From Papilionanthe hookeriana x Papilionanthe teres (taxonomy: Eukaryota; Streptophyta; Magnoliopsida; Asparagales; Orchidaceae): a DNA stretch of 64,000 bases. The notes below the pieces were generated by a model, which was given only the letters and a program-made list of their open reading frames with translations, searched no databases and had not been told where the DNA came from. How positions within the stretch are numbered: position 1 is the stretch's first letter; every line of letters starts with the position of its first letter. The DNA is taken from NCBI GenBank assembly GCA_022702705.1, contig CM040425.1:9786004-9850003 (forward strand), given 5' to 3'. Shown here piece after piece: positions 33,506 through 45,838 of this stretch. A program made the translations under genes and the position numbers.

Positions 33506-35039
33506 CATCCATATGAGAAGTTATTGAATTTTCAAGTTCATGTTACTGTTTTGAGTATTTTAATTCCAATAATTAGCATGTTGAGAAATAAATTCTAGGA
33601 AAATTTGGTGATGTTTCTTATGACTAGAGGGACCTAGGAAAAATAATTTTTGAGCTAATTCACTTTGAACAACCCTAATTGGCCTAAACACCCAAAATTG
33701 AACTTTAATTAATTAGGTTTAACCACTAATCAAATTAACTTAAAAACAATTCTCCACTGTCCTCTAGGGATAGGAGAACATTACATAAAAATTTGAGATC
33801 AATTGGACTTGGTTAGCCCCACCAAATGGGTTAATTAAGCCCCATGAATGAAATCAAACTTAAAAATTCATAACTCACAAAATACTTTTCAAAAATTCAC
33901 AAAATTGGTTTTGGAGCTTCTCTGATATCAGAGGAACTTAGGAAAATTAAAATTATAATTTTCTAAAAAAGTTGATTTTTATCAATATTTTAATAATTTC
34001 AATAATTAAAAAATAATAAAAATCACAAAAATATTAAAAATCACCAAAATGTCATATTTTGAATTCTAAACACTTGGGAACAAACCAAATATTTTTCTTA
34101 TGTCCCTAGGATAAGATATTGAATTTTGAAGGTTTAATGTAATTTTTAATATTAAAAAATGTATTTTTCAACCTTTTCACTAAAATAATTCTAATAAATC
34201 AAAGAAAAATCAGAAAATTATAAAAATTGGTTTCTGGTTTCTCTAATATCAGAAAGATTTTTAAAAAATATAAAATTCATTTTTTAAATTAATTAATACT
34301 CCAAAACTAAAAATAATTATAATAAATAAAATAAAATTCAAAAAATCACCAAAATTAGTCCAAATGGTCCACTGGTCATTAGGAGTGCCCCATAATTTTC
34401 TTTAGGATAGAAAATTTTCCTTTGTCATCTTATTAAATTTTCCTTGAAAATCCCTATTTTCCACAAAAAATAATTATATAAATAAATTAAATACAGAAAA
34501 ATCACATTTTCTCCTCTAATGTCTTAATTGACATGTGAGTGAAGCCACATAAAAATTTCAAATTCATTTAAGCTCAATTTAGTGTGTTATGGAATTATTA
34601 AGCTTGAAGGGCAAAATGGTAATTAAAACTTTCAACCTCTAATTAAAATTTTAGGCTTAATAAAATGAAAGAGTAAAATAGTTGATCTTAATCTGATTTG
34701 GATGATTGAAATTTAAATAATTAAAGAGTAGAAACCCATCAATGAATTTTAAGAATAAACCTTAATTAATCAATTAATTGAATTTGGAAGATTAATAAAA
34801 ATTGAAATTATTAAAATATGAATATTATTTAAGAAGATATTTATTCTTCAATTTAAAAATCCCCAAATTAATCACTTCAATAATATTTAATTCCTAATGA
34901 TAATCTAAATTTAAGACTTAAAATACTAAAAGACTTAGTCATTAAATTAAATTAAAAATTAAAATATTCAAACTAAATTAAATCAAAATTTCAATTAAAT
35001 TAATACTTTAATAATTAAATTAAATCATCTTTAAAACAT

Positions 35040-35325
35040 AAAAAAAATAAAATATTAAATTAAAATTAAAATAAAATTAAATTAAAATTTAAATTAAAAT
35101 TAAAGTAAATTAAAGTAAATTAAATTAAATTAAACTAAATTAAAACATATTAAATTAAATTAAATTAAATCAAAAATTAAATTAAAATAAAAATCAAAAC
35201 TAAATTAAAAATAAAATTAAATTAAAATAAAATTAAACCAAATTAAATTAAAATTAAATTAAATTAAATTAAATAAAACTAAACCAAATTAAATTAAATT
35301 AAATTAAATTAAATTAAATAGAATT
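35040..35325 (+). repeat. (TTAAA)n pentanucleotide array in S2
   Basis: Runs of TTAAA, densest at about 35235-35320, at the same LTR position as in S1 and P. Confidence 0.85.
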
Positions 35326-36388
35326 AAATATGACATCACTTAAGACATAAAGAATTCAAAATGAAATCTAAAACAACTTGAACACTATTTCAAACTTAAA
35401 TCCATTAATCAAAAATTAAATTAAATCACAAATCACTAAAACATCATTTGCCCTTAAATGCTCTTGTTATCATAACTCCTAGATGGAGCATTAGGTGAAG
35501 TGACACTTCACTCATAGGATATTCAAACATCCTTGTTCACTGAGCAAAAGAACAAAACTTAATTAAACCTCGGATGATTACTTCACCTGATTAATTAAAT
35601 CCATTTGGACTTGGAACAATCCTAGCAATATTGAAAAGATGTTTAAGACTCGTCTTAAGAACTTCCTCAATATGATAGGATGTTTATAAGAACAATTGAA
35701 CTTAATTGTTCTTTGATGAAGAAAATCGTCCTTAAACCAAAATACAAGAACTTGAGACGTCATAGGAGATGACTAGCTATAGGACTAGGACTTTGATAGA
35801 CAACCAAAACCTTTCCCTTAGCTTTACCTAGGTAATTGTTGAAATATTTAAATGACTTAACATGTGTTTTAAGTGCAGCTTGGGATAACGGGAAGACCCT
35901 CCAGGTACGCTTTTATTTTATTGCAATTTACTTTATTGCAAATGCACTCTACTTTTCTTGCATGATAAACATCTGTTGCATGAAAACCAAAACCTTTAGG
36001 ATAGTCCCCGAACCGAAACTAAAACTAAATTAAAAATCACTGCAAGATAAAATTCACCGCCACAACATTTAAAAATATAAAACAACTCAAAATTTAATCA
36101 CAAACAGAACAACAGAACTATAATTGCAACTAAATTAAAACGTCTCGTTGAATGATCGGGAATACCTCGGATGATGTAACCTACGTGTTGCTAATGGGAT
36201 TGCCCACGGTCTAAATGAAAGTGTGGAACTCATTCAGTTGAGTTTAGCAAATTCATCTGGACTAAGTGAATTCAATGAAAATAACGGTGCCGGGATGACG
36301 GAACCGTGGGATCTTAATCGGTTATGTTATAATCAACTTTAAGATTTGTTTTAATTAAAATATTAAAAACACTTGAATTTTAAGATTT

Positions 36389-36619
36389 CTAAACCAAAAC
36401 ACTTCTCTCATCTCCTGATTTATGACTTCTAAAACTAAACCTCTGCAACAACAAGGAGCTCGGAGCATGGTGGGCAGCAGGGCCATCGTCATCAACAAAA
36501 CTCGGGTCTAATTCAGCAAAACCGTTCCTAGTTTTAAACAACAAGGCCATAGGATTTCGAGGTAGTTTGCCTAGTGCAACATAAATCCTCAACTCTTCGT
36601 TAGGCATTTGCATGATCAT
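36389..36619 (-). other. Antisense small open frame in S2
   Basis: The longest member of the family, 76 codons, starts MIMQMPNEELRIYVALGKLP and ends FSFRSHKSGDERSVLV. It is antisense to the LTR, no domain is recognised, and it overlaps the old tandem duplication. Confidence 0.3.
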
Positions 36620-37445
36620 GTCATGTAAATTAAGCCCTAACTGGTCTTAGGACTCCGAGGTAGTCGTTTGGTACGGCACAAACCCTCACGTCTTCGAGGC
36701 TATTTGTATGATTTTATCATACAAATGTAAGTCCAAATTAATTAAAATTGGCAAGATTGAAATATCAAATAATATTAGAATTTTCTTAAAACCGAGCCAA
36801 ACAATAGGATAGTTTGGGAAGTTACCAAGATTCTTCTTGGATCCTCAGCTTTTCCTACTTCTCTTCCATTAGATTCTTAAAAGTAACTTGTTCCAATTTT
36901 GAGTCATTCCCTATTGAAAATTTCCAAAAATCCAATTGTTTGAACACCTTAAACTTCGAAATACTGAGAGCAAAACCATTGATCATTATCGAGAGTTTTC
37001 TTAAGTGATTCCCGTCTCTTAGGATGTAATTAACTATAGGGGCTCGCCCTTATAGGGAACTTTAAGAACCTGTGTAATATAAACCCCGCTTAATTCATTT
37101 ATATTAAGCAAGGGAACTTGTCGGCTTATAAAATTGGTTCGCAGACCAAACTGATGTCATAAATCTCCTAGTTTATTTAATCGAGCCCCATCATCAAGCA
37201 GTGTGTCTATTCTTCGGGATAGATACACGGTTTGTGGTGCGGTGCTTGTTTATATAAACTATTTGGGATGTGAGATCGGTTTGATTTCATATCTTAAAAC
37301 TTTTAAACTTAAAATTACTTTCAAAATCAAATGTTATCTTTAAAACTATATATATATTTAAATTAAATTTTAAGTATGAAAATTCGCAGACAATTTCTGT
37401 AGGCGACCCCCTTTTCAAAACAATTAACCTAAAAATATGCCGACA

Positions 37446-37450
37446 CACCC
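37446..37450. repeat. Target-site duplication CACCC (right) of S2
   Basis: Matches 30010-30014 and directly follows the CA end of S2. Confidence 0.9.
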
Positions 37451-38463
37451 GCACTGAATCGTAACTCTTCCTTTTCCTCTCATCCACTTTCGAGGTTCTG
37501 AGTAGGTCTTTTCTCTTAAAGGACCGGCTTGACCCATTTTTTGAAGCTCAGCGACGCAGTCCACAATTCGCTGATGCTCGTAGTTTGAAAACACATCTGT
37601 GTGCAACTCAAGGCCTTCCAAGATGTTGATCCTTCTGCGTCGAATTCTTTCAAAATGTTCAAAAGTTTCTTCTCAACATTCTGCATCTTTTCCAGCTCAT
37701 ATTCCAGAATTATTTGCAATCGGCGAGGCCTAGTGACGTACTGTGGAATGTATGGTTCAACTCCGTCACGCTCTCCTGCATGTCTTGGCTCCTCGGGGAT
37801 AGTCTCTATCGGGACATCCTCCAGGGTTGCTTTCGCAACAAGACTCTTCAGAACTGGAACATTTGCTTGGTGTCGAGGGGCTGATTATATTTCTACTCTT
37901 TTTAGAGTTTCTTTCATCCTTTTTGTTATTCTTGGAATTTCTTTTATCCTTTCTGTTGTTCTTGGAATTGACTCTCTCTTTTCTGGTTCCTAACAAACCG
38001 TATTCTTCGGAGTATTTGCATTGACGGTAGCAACTGTCTCTATTTGTTGATCCGCTGCCAGCTTGGTCAGCATCTTGCGTGTGCGGCGATTCTTGTTTCT
38101 TCGTTGGGTAGGAGTGATGGTAGCTCTGCTTACCTCTTGAACTTCTGTGGGCATGGCGCTGACAAGCCTGCCCTCTGCTTTTGTAACAACGGACTTTATT
38201 TTCTTATCTTCTCCCGTTGCATGAGCAGCGTTTGCTTTTCTTTTCTTGCTAGTAGACGACTGACTTGGGTCACCAAATTTCATCAATGTCTGGCTGTGGA
38301 ATTCCTCCTGGTCAACCGGAGTCCAATCAGTTTCTTCATATTGTAGCCCAGCTGGTGTGAAATCGGAGTTGAGCTCAATCACAGCTCCATCACTCACCCT
38401 CTTTCCATCAAGTGCTAGACTCATGCCATTTTTAAAGTTCAGAACCAACCTCCCGTTCGACAT
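37446..38463 (-). pseudogene. AlkB-like gene, N-terminal part (5' segment) with ORF1-like start
   Basis: The gene starts at the ATG ending at 38463. Codons to 37990 read MSNGRLVLNFKNGMSLAL... and later ITPTQRRNKNRRTR, closely paralleling the start and a later basic stretch of ORF1 (MSAPKLIFSFTNGLDLAV, LTRTQKRNRSR). A Lys/Asn/Ser-rich segment (37766-37996) and a coiled charged segment (37516-37719) follow in alternating frames, so frameshifts or an intron separate them. The part nearest the junction (37446-37621) reads LELHTDVFSNYEHQRIVD and SEPRKWMRGKGRVTIQ, the typical entry to the ALKBH9/10 oxygenase fold. A pyrimidine-rich stretch ending TTTTTCGTAG stands four bases before the ATG and resembles a splice acceptor. 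The catalytic part is at 29511-30014. Confidence 0.8.
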
Positions 38464-38811
38464 TTCCCTACGAAAAACAAGAAAAGGATCAGGGGATGTA
38501 CTAAAAATAAGAACAATAAGAAAAACATTTATTTATGAAAAATTCTTATTTATTTCTTTTAAATTTTAAATAAAGTGGGAAGAGATGAGGAAAGATCAGG
38601 AATGAATTGATTTAAAAGAAAAAAATCAACATTTTATTATTAAGATTTCACATGTTTTCTCTTATCACATTTTTGTTAATGATTTTTTTTTATCATCCAT
38701 TTTATTTTGGGTTCGGACCTAGTCACAAATGATTACTCTACTCGTGCTTCTAGGAATGAGACCTCATTTTTAAAGTTCATCCTTCGAAACATCAGGCTCT
38801 GTAATATTTCT
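38464..38811. other. Spacer between integrase and AlkB-like gene of G
   Basis: No gene is seen. On the - strand its last part is rich in C and T and contains TTTTTAG and TTTTTCGTAG, both acceptor-like, before the AlkB-like ATG. Confidence 0.5.
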
Positions 38812-39960
38812 TCAAATATCATACATTAATTGGAAGCATAGGTCATTCTCCACGGAAATCCACCAGTTGGTAGGAACCCCGCAGTAGACTGTCTCGACCA
38901 CGAATGGTCCCTCCCAAGTCGGTTCAAATTTACCTCCTATCTTGCGGTGTGCAAGAATAGGCCTCTTGAGAACTAGAACCAAGTCACCGACTTTGAACAT
39001 CCTAGGGAGGACCAGTTTGTCGTGGGCCTGGATCATCATGGCTTGATATAATTCCAAATTCTACTATGCTGAAAGTCGCTTTCCTTCTAAGCTTTCCAAT
39101 TCTTCTAGTCGTAATTTGGCATTTTCTTCTGTAGTGATATTGTTCGCAACTGCAATTCTGAGTGAGGGAAGCTGTACCTCCAAGGGCAAGACGGCTTCAG
39201 ACCCGTACACTAGAGCGTAGGGTGTAGACTGAGTAGGAGTTTTGAAAGTTGTCTTGTAGGCTCATAAGGCTTCTATCAACTTCTCGTGCCAATTTCTTTT
39301 GTTATCGTCCAAGATTTTCTTTAGAATTTGGACGAGAGTTTTATTAAAAGCCTCAGCCAGGTCGTTCGCTCTTGGGTAGTAAATCGTCGAATAGTGCCAG
39401 TCGATCCTGTGCCTTCTAACAAAATTGTTGATTTCGTACTTCTGAACGCAGACCCATTATCTGAGATAATTTTGTGCGGTACTCCAAAATGGTAAATGAC
39501 CTGATTCTTGAAGAATTGTAGCACATGGTGTGCTTTCACTTCTCTGAGCGGTACTGCTTTTGGCCACTTTAAAATGTAATCTGCATCTGCAAGAATGAAG
39601 TGATGTCCTCTTGAAGAAGGCGGTTCTATCGGGCCCACAATATCTGTGCCCCAACATTCAAACGGCCACGACGTGATTGTCAGATGTAGCACATTTGGAG
39701 GTTGATGTAGGACCACTCCATGCACTTGGCACTGGTGACAACTTTTGGCAACCTTCATGCAATCGATCATCATCGAGGGCCAGTAGTACCCTAGACTTTT
39801 AATCTTCATCTTCATTTTCAGACCCGACTGATGAGCACCAGAAAGTCCTGAGTGAACTTCCTTAACAATTTCACGAGCCTCGGACTCACTCAGACACCAT
39901 AGCCACATCTGATCAAAAGACCTTCTGTATAATATATTGTTTATTAATGCGTAAGACAGA
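38812..39960 (-). pseudogene. Integrase of G
   Basis: At 39321-39908 the N-terminal zinc region shows EVHSGLSGAHQSG and SCHQCQVHG (His-His-Cys-Cys), then the catalytic core with CWGTDIVGPIEPP and HKIISDNGSAF (two catalytic Asp). The part bearing the catalytic Glu and linking sequence (about 39060-39400) is frameshifted. The C-terminal part at 38812-39057 reads FKVGDLVLVLKRPI and FEPTWEGPFVVETVY, typical of Tat-lineage integrases. It follows the second RNase H and precedes the AlkB-like gene. Confidence 0.87.
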
Positions 39961-40239
39961 GTTCTTTTCTTGATTTGATGAGATAATGACTTATCATCTG
40001 GTAGGTTTCCTGTTTACAGGTAGTCTATGAGCGGTTGACGCCAGTCTTCTGCATTTTCTGTTACTGCCGCAATTAATTTTTCTTCTTTTTCTGACTTGTG
40101 TATCGTGTCCATGTCGAGCTGTGAGAGAACCTGATGTCCCTGAACTGACACTTCAACTAATTCATCCTGCAAGCAGGCAAATTCCTTTGCATGGCAGGCT
40201 TACGCATCTGCGAGAGCATTTCCTCTTATGAGAATTTTG

Positions 40240-40600
40240 TAGATCATTACATTCGGAATCTACTCCAGCAATTTCATTGCATACCGAAAGTACTGCTCGA
40301 GTCTTGGCTTTAGAATTCTGTACTGTCCGACGACCTGTTGAATAATCAACTGAGAATCCCCGTAGATGTTGATGTCTGTTATCCCCATCTGAATAATTAA
40401 CTCTAATATGGTTTTAAGGGCTTTGTATTCTGCTTCTTTGTTTGTACACGGCTCTGTTAAATGGTAGAAATACCTTAACATTCCCCGCTCCGGTGTTATA
40501 AATATTAGTCCGATTCCTACCTTACCGGGCACTATCATTTGCGATTTTTTATCTTTCTTTGCTGAAGATGCTACGTCAAAGTACAGCTCCTAACGTTAAT
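40240..40600 (-). pseudogene. Second (archaeal-type) RNase H of G
   Basis: The domain contains ELYFDVASSAKK (first Asp, about 40560-40590), a break by a stop or shift, then VGIGLIFITPERG, TNKEAEYKALKTILELII (Glu) and INIYGDSQLIIQQVVGQYRI (Asp). Carrying this additional RNase H between the original one and integrase is the defining feature of the Tat group including Ogre. It probably replaces the degenerate first RNase H in removing template RNA. Confidence 0.88.
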
Positions 40601-42640
40601 CATCGGGATCTTCTAGGCTCATTATCTGCTCGTCAGGCAAGTCGTCGTTAAGAGGCAATTTGCCGGTAAAGGGTGTGCTGCGAGGAAGTCTGCTAGGACT
40701 TGTCCCTTTATGGCAGGAAAAGGAACAAAAGTTATATCGAATTGCAATAGTATCATCGACCACCTGGCAAGTCTTTCAAAAAGCATCGGTCGGGTCATCA
40801 AATATTGCAACAGATTAAACTTTGAAATGAGGTTGACCTTATGAGAAAGCATGTAGTGCCTGAGCTTTTGAGCGGCAAAGATCAGGGCTAGACAATGCTT
40901 CTCAATTGGAGGATACTTTACTTCCATCGAAATTAGATGATGACTTAAGTAGTAAAGAGAATTTTCTTTTCCTTCATCATTGACCTGGGCTAACAGGGCT
41001 CCAAGGGAGTCGTCTAAAGCCGCGGTATAAAGTATTAACGGTCTACCCGAGACTGGGGCTGCTAAGACAGGAGGTGTCATTAAATATCGTTTAATGTCCT
41101 CAAAGGCCTGCTTGTATTTTTCTTCCCAAATGAATTTGGCGTCCTTTTTAATCAATGCCGAGAAGGGATGACATCTACCTGACAAATTCGAGATAAAGCG
41201 TCGAAGATATGCCAACTTCCCTTGAAAGGATCATAGTTATTTCAAAGTCTTGCAAGGAGGCATTTCTAAGATAACTTTAATCTTCTCCGGATCGATTTCA
41301 ATTCCACAATGTCGGACAACAAATCCTAAGAATTTTCGAGAGGCGAAGCCGAAGGCGCATTTCAAGGGATTCATCTTATGTTTAAATTGTCTTAATCGCT
41401 CAAAAATAATTCTCAAATCATACAAGTGATCTTCTCTTAGTTTGCTTTTGATGACCACATCATCCACGTAGCATTCAACTTGGTTGTGAATGAGATCATC
41501 AAAAATCCTCGTCATAGCTCTTTGGTATGTTGCTCTCGCGTTCTTTAACCCAAAAGGCATTACTGTGTAGCAGTATATTCCGATCGGCGTTCTGAAGGCT
41601 GTGAGCTTCTCATCTTCCGGTGCCATTTTTATTTGATTGTATCCTGATGATCCATCCATGAAAGAGAAGATTTCATGTGTCGAAGCTATGTCGATCATGA
41701 ATTCCAGAATTGGTAGCGGGAATTCATCCTTTGGACATGCTTTGCTCAAATCCCTGAAATCAACGCAGATTCTGATCTGACCATTCTTCTTTCTGACTGG
41801 TACCACATTGGCTAACCAAGTTGGATATTTTTCTTCACAGACCAATTTAGCGTCTATTAGCTTCTTAATTAACTTTAGCTATTACTTGTTGTTCAATCTC
41901 TAGACGCATTCTTCTGGAAGCTTACCTGACTGGAACGGCAGCGAGAACCACTCATAGTCTGTGAACTACCACCTCTAGAGCTAATCCTGGCATTTTGTCA
42001 TAACTCCAAGCAAAACAATCCTTGAATTCCATTAGAAGCTTGACCATGTTTTCAGAGTCTTCTTTACCGAGTAAGGAGCTAACAAAGGTCGTCTTAGGCT
42101 CTTCGCTAGTACCTAAGTTAACTTCCATTAACTTGTTTATTGTAGATTTAATCTCTTCTTCAAATTCTGGTGGAGCGACTCTGATTGGTAGATCCTCAAG
42201 GTCTTCTGAAGCTTCTGAGCAGACTTCATTAGGCTTGCAAGTGGGAACCAAGCAGGATCTTGTATCATCAACTGATCCTATTGTGCCGAATCCGAGACCA
42301 TGTTTTGAATTGGGAGGCCGACTGGCATTATTCCATAATTTTTCAAAGTGTTGTGATTGACCTTTTTTCCATCGTCGAGGTAAGACACCACGTTGAATTA
42401 AAATTTGAACACAGGGAGAATACCACTCATAAGGTAGTTCCATTAATTCAGAAGAAGTAACATCTTCAAATTGTACATCATTTTCAGTTTTGGAAGAAGA
42501 AGCACCACAGTAGAATTTGATCGGTTTAGTATCGTCGCCATGTACCTCCTTGACCACCATACCCTCGACCTCATTAGAATGGATCGGGGTCAGGGTCATA
42601 GTATGTACATAATGGTTAATCTTCTCGTACATTGATTTGT
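40601..42640 (-). pseudogene. Reverse transcriptase and first RNase H of G
   Basis: At 41952-42632 the upstream part ends FKDCFAWSYDKMPGLALEV, the entry to Ogre-type RT. The palm at 41237-41845 shows WLANVVPVRKKNGQIRICVD, FMDGSSGYNQIKMAPEDEKL, MPFGLKNARATYQRAM and the catalytic CYVDDVVIKSK, with FLGFVVRHCGIEIDPEKI after it. At 40622-41215 the connection and first RNase H follow (LILYTAALDDSLGALLAQ, YPPIEKHCLALIFAAQKLRH, GQVLADFLAAHP). Frame changes between 42632, 41845 and 41215 and stops near 41880 break it. The YVDD centre is intact. Confidence 0.9.
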
Positions 42641-42699
42641 ATTCTTCATTCTTTTCATCTTCGAGAGAGATCTTGAACTGTGGTTTCTTCTAACTTATC

Positions 42700-43760
42700 A
42701 CCGCTACTTCTTTCTTGATTTCTTCTTCTTCAGAACTGTTCTGCCAATCAACGTCGATGACTGGTTTCTTCTATCCAACTGTTCCAACGTCTCTTCCTCG
42801 ACCCCGTCCCCGGCCTCGACCTCGGGTGCGAGTTCTAAAGAAACCCTGACCATCTCGCCGTAAGGGAGTGGTGAGTAACTGTTGAAATAGAATTTCGGTC
42901 TCTTCGTCATCTTGAACTTCTTTTGCTTCATTTGGTACGGTGTTTCTGGAGAAGATTGTTTTCTTCGGAGGGGCGTAGTAGGCTGCATTTTCATGAATTC
43001 CAATCTCGTGTACAAAAAATGGTTGCAAGTCACCCTTAATACACTGTTCTCCTCCCTCGTAATACTTTATACATTGGTGCAGAGATGACGGTACCATACG
43101 GTTTTCATGGATCCATGGCCGACTCAGTAGAGCGTTGAACGATGTCTCAGAATCAATTATATGGAATTTTGCGGTTGTATTTGCTAAGTCACCGGTCAAC
43201 ATTCATAGTGTTATCGATCCAAGAGCACTTTCTCTTTTCTGATTGAAGCCTCTTAATAACATCTTGTCTGCTTCGAGGTCGCGAGCATCAATTTACAAAT
43301 ATGCTAACGTCCGAAGATTTATTATGTTGATTGATGCTCCCGGATCAACCAACACTCTGGAGAGCGTAAACTTTCCAATAGTGACTGAAATGTACAACGG
43401 TCGGTTGTGATCAACTGTTCCTAGTAGTAGATCATTATCCGTGAAGGTAACACCTCGCTGTTCTTTTAACGAGCAAACTTCATCGAAGGAATTACCGGCC
43501 ATTTGAGCTAAGCAAATTTCTAGATCAAGTAAAGCATTGATTAGAGTTTCCCTCATCTCCTTTGACAGGATCAGAGTATCGTAGATGCTTAGTTTGGCTG
43601 GTAGCTTCCTAAGATGGGCTAGCACGTTATAATCCACTTTATTACCATGTTCCTCGGTTTCTTCCCAAATGTGCAATTCTTCTACTGGGGTTTTCTCCTC
43701 CTGAGCAACCACCTGCTTTCCTTTATCCTTTGGATCCATCCTCGGAGGTAGAACTTTTTC
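42700..43760 (-). pseudogene. Aspartic protease of G
   Basis: At 43293-43739 the segment includes KVDYNVLAHLRKLPAKLSIY and the active site VLVDPGASINII, with Asp-Pro-Gly where most retropepsins have Asp-Ser/Thr-Gly. At 42771-43202 the distal half shows FHIIDSETSFNALLSRPWIH and VPSSLHQCIKYYEGG, typical of Ogre/Tat proteases. A stop or shift near 43250 separates the halves. An Arg/Gly-rich tail (TRGRGRGRGRGRD, about 42800-42840) ends the frame. Whether the Asp-Pro-Gly site is a family variant or a mutation cannot be told from one copy. Confidence 0.83.
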
Positions 43761-44189
43761 GCTTCTTAGGTTGACTTCATTTACTTGTTCTAAATCTGGT
43801 GGTGAATCTACCGGTGTCTCCTCTTGAATCGGAACTACTAGCTCTTTTGGAGTTGCTTCGGATCTAATAACTCTAATTCTATTGTGATTGGAGCTCCTCG
43901 AAGTTCACAAATAGACTCGTTGCTTGTTGAGCTTTCGTAGCCATCCTTGTGAATGCCTTTTCCTTCGTCGTGGTCATCGAGGTTCAATATGATCCGGATT
44001 AGGTTAGTTATTGTTAGTTACATAATCTTTAGAAACAGTCAAAACGTAGCCAACACCAAAACTCTTATAATTATAAGATCCCGCCGGGGTGAGCAAATAA
44101 TCATACAGAGTCAGAGGTTCGAGGGATTTCTCCCTGGAATCAGAAACAACCATCCTAGGATAAGCAGCCCCTAGTTTACCCTTCAGAGC

Positions 44190-45838
44190 CTCAGTTTTCT
44201 ATTCTTCTACGATCTTTTCCTCCTTCTGAGGTGGTTCTTCAATCGCAAGCGATAGTGCCAACTCGACAAGTTTCAAACTTTGAATTGAAGCGCGCACCAA
44301 AGTGGTCTAGATGTGACCAAAAATTTTCTTTGAAGACTTTGTCCATACAGTACTCCATCCATCGTGGGTCGTGTACTGGTCTTTCGGAACAATAAGATCC
44401 ATTGAAATAACATTGACGGAACCTCCTTTTTGGGGTTCTTTCATGTATTCCTTCAGGATCATTATGTTCCCCCTTCAGAGATTATCTTCGAGCCAATTCT
44501 TAAAGTTGAATTAGTCTTCGATCTTGTGTCCGAGCATCCTATGATAGGGACAGTAGTTCGGATGATCCTTCTTGTTGACTTCTTCTGGCCTCCTGGGCTC
44601 TGGCAATTGAAAATCAGGTATCTTCATTAAACTGCAAAACATTTTAGTCACTGCTTCAGTTTTGAAGGGTAACCCTTGTTCAGAAGTTCTTTCAGGGGAC
44701 GTGACGGACGAGGCAGTGGTTGATCATGCTGCCATGGCTAATAGCTCGGTCGAGGCTGTTGATAGCCATGCTGAGGTTGTTGATAAATCTATTGTGGTTG
44801 TTGGTATATTCATTGCGGTGGTTGATAACTAGGTTGTGGCTGCTGTGGCCATATTTACACCGGCTGCTTTCCTTTATCGACTGCCGCGATGATCCTGGAT
44901 TTCTTTTCGAATGCTTTTACAGGCTTTTGTTTATCAGTCTTGTCGATCAAACTTATCTACTTTGCCTCCTCTTGCAAGCTCCCAGCCTTCCTAAGCAACT
45001 TCTTGAAAGTCTTTATTGTAAATCCTTTAAGGAGAAGCGTCATCGGGCTGTGAATACTCTTAAGCAGGATACTAACTACATGATGTTCCTGAAGCTGTAG
45101 TTCACACTTCATGCTTAAACTCCTACATCGAAGTATGCAGTCCACTAAAGTTTCATTTGGTTTCTGTTGCTCCACCACTAGATCACCGATAGTGATGTGG
45201 TGCTGAGCCCCGGCAAACCGCTTAACGAAGAGGTTTTCCAATTCTGAAAAGGTCTTGACTGAACCATTCGGAAGTTCTGCATACCAATCAAAGGCAATCC
45301 CTAACAAACTGCTGACGAACTGAAGGAAGAGTAAAGAATCACTTCCACTGGCATTGCAGCAACTAGCACGAAAATGTGCAACATGCTGCAGGGGGTTTCT
45401 CGTACCATCAAAAGTCTTGAACAGAGGTGGTACGAAGCCTTTCGGGTATTGGACCACATCAAATTCTTCAGGGTAAGGTCTACCCGTCTGAATAGAAGTC
45501 CTGCTCTTAGATTGTGCTAAGGCTTCTCGCACCTGTTGTTCTACCATGTTCTTGATATCCTTCTCGGGAATCATGCTTTGTGCAGAATCCTTCTTCGGCT
45601 GTTCATCTCCATTAACAGACGTAATCTCTTTCCCTCCATCTGCAATGTGAATGATCTCTGGGGGTGTTTCCTTCTATGGTTGAAGCTGACTCTGGAGAGT
45701 GGCTAAAGCGGCAGCCATCTCTTCCATCCTCTTTGCCAGCTGGGAAAACGTATCATCTTTCTCTTGTAGTTGTGCTATCATTACTTATGGTTCATCTCTT
45801 TCTGAGGCTGATGGAACTCCTTGCAGAGCTGAGGACGC
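44190..45838 (-). pseudogene. Gag of G
   Basis: The capsid core at 44957-45574 reads GRPYPEEFDVVQYPKGFVPP, FKTFDGTRNPLQHVAHFRAS, IAFDWYAELPNGSVKTF, LENLFVKRFAG and PNETLVDCILRCRSLS, the Tat/Ogre retrotransposon Gag pattern. After a stop, a Pro/Gln/Tyr-rich part with YQQPQ repeats follows (about 44700-44870), then YCPYHRMLGHKIED (about 44520-44565), a zinc-knuckle-like motif whose last Cys position is a stop. It is in the same frame as ORF1, separated only by the TGA at 45839-45841. Confidence 0.85.

Larger units (their letters stand above)
30015..37445 (+). mobile_element. Solo LTR S2 of the giant family (7431 bp)
   Basis: Ends are TGTTGACCTC and GCCGACA, flanked by CACCC, with no internal region. 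It lies antisense inside the AlkB-like gene of G and is thus the youngest layer of the nest. It is closest to S1 in layout (long pentanucleotide array, same order of sub-regions). TATA motif 32400-32407, CpG-rich block about 32990-33210, hairpin 33460-33505, donor-like site 35901-35910. Confidence 0.93.

Noticed and set aside
29511..38463. Reading the AlkB-like gene as an ordinary host gene
   Set aside because: It is on the same strand between integrase and the 3' UTR of a TSD-flanked element, and its N-terminus resembles that element's ORF1. A host capture remains the ultimate origin, but it now belongs to the element.
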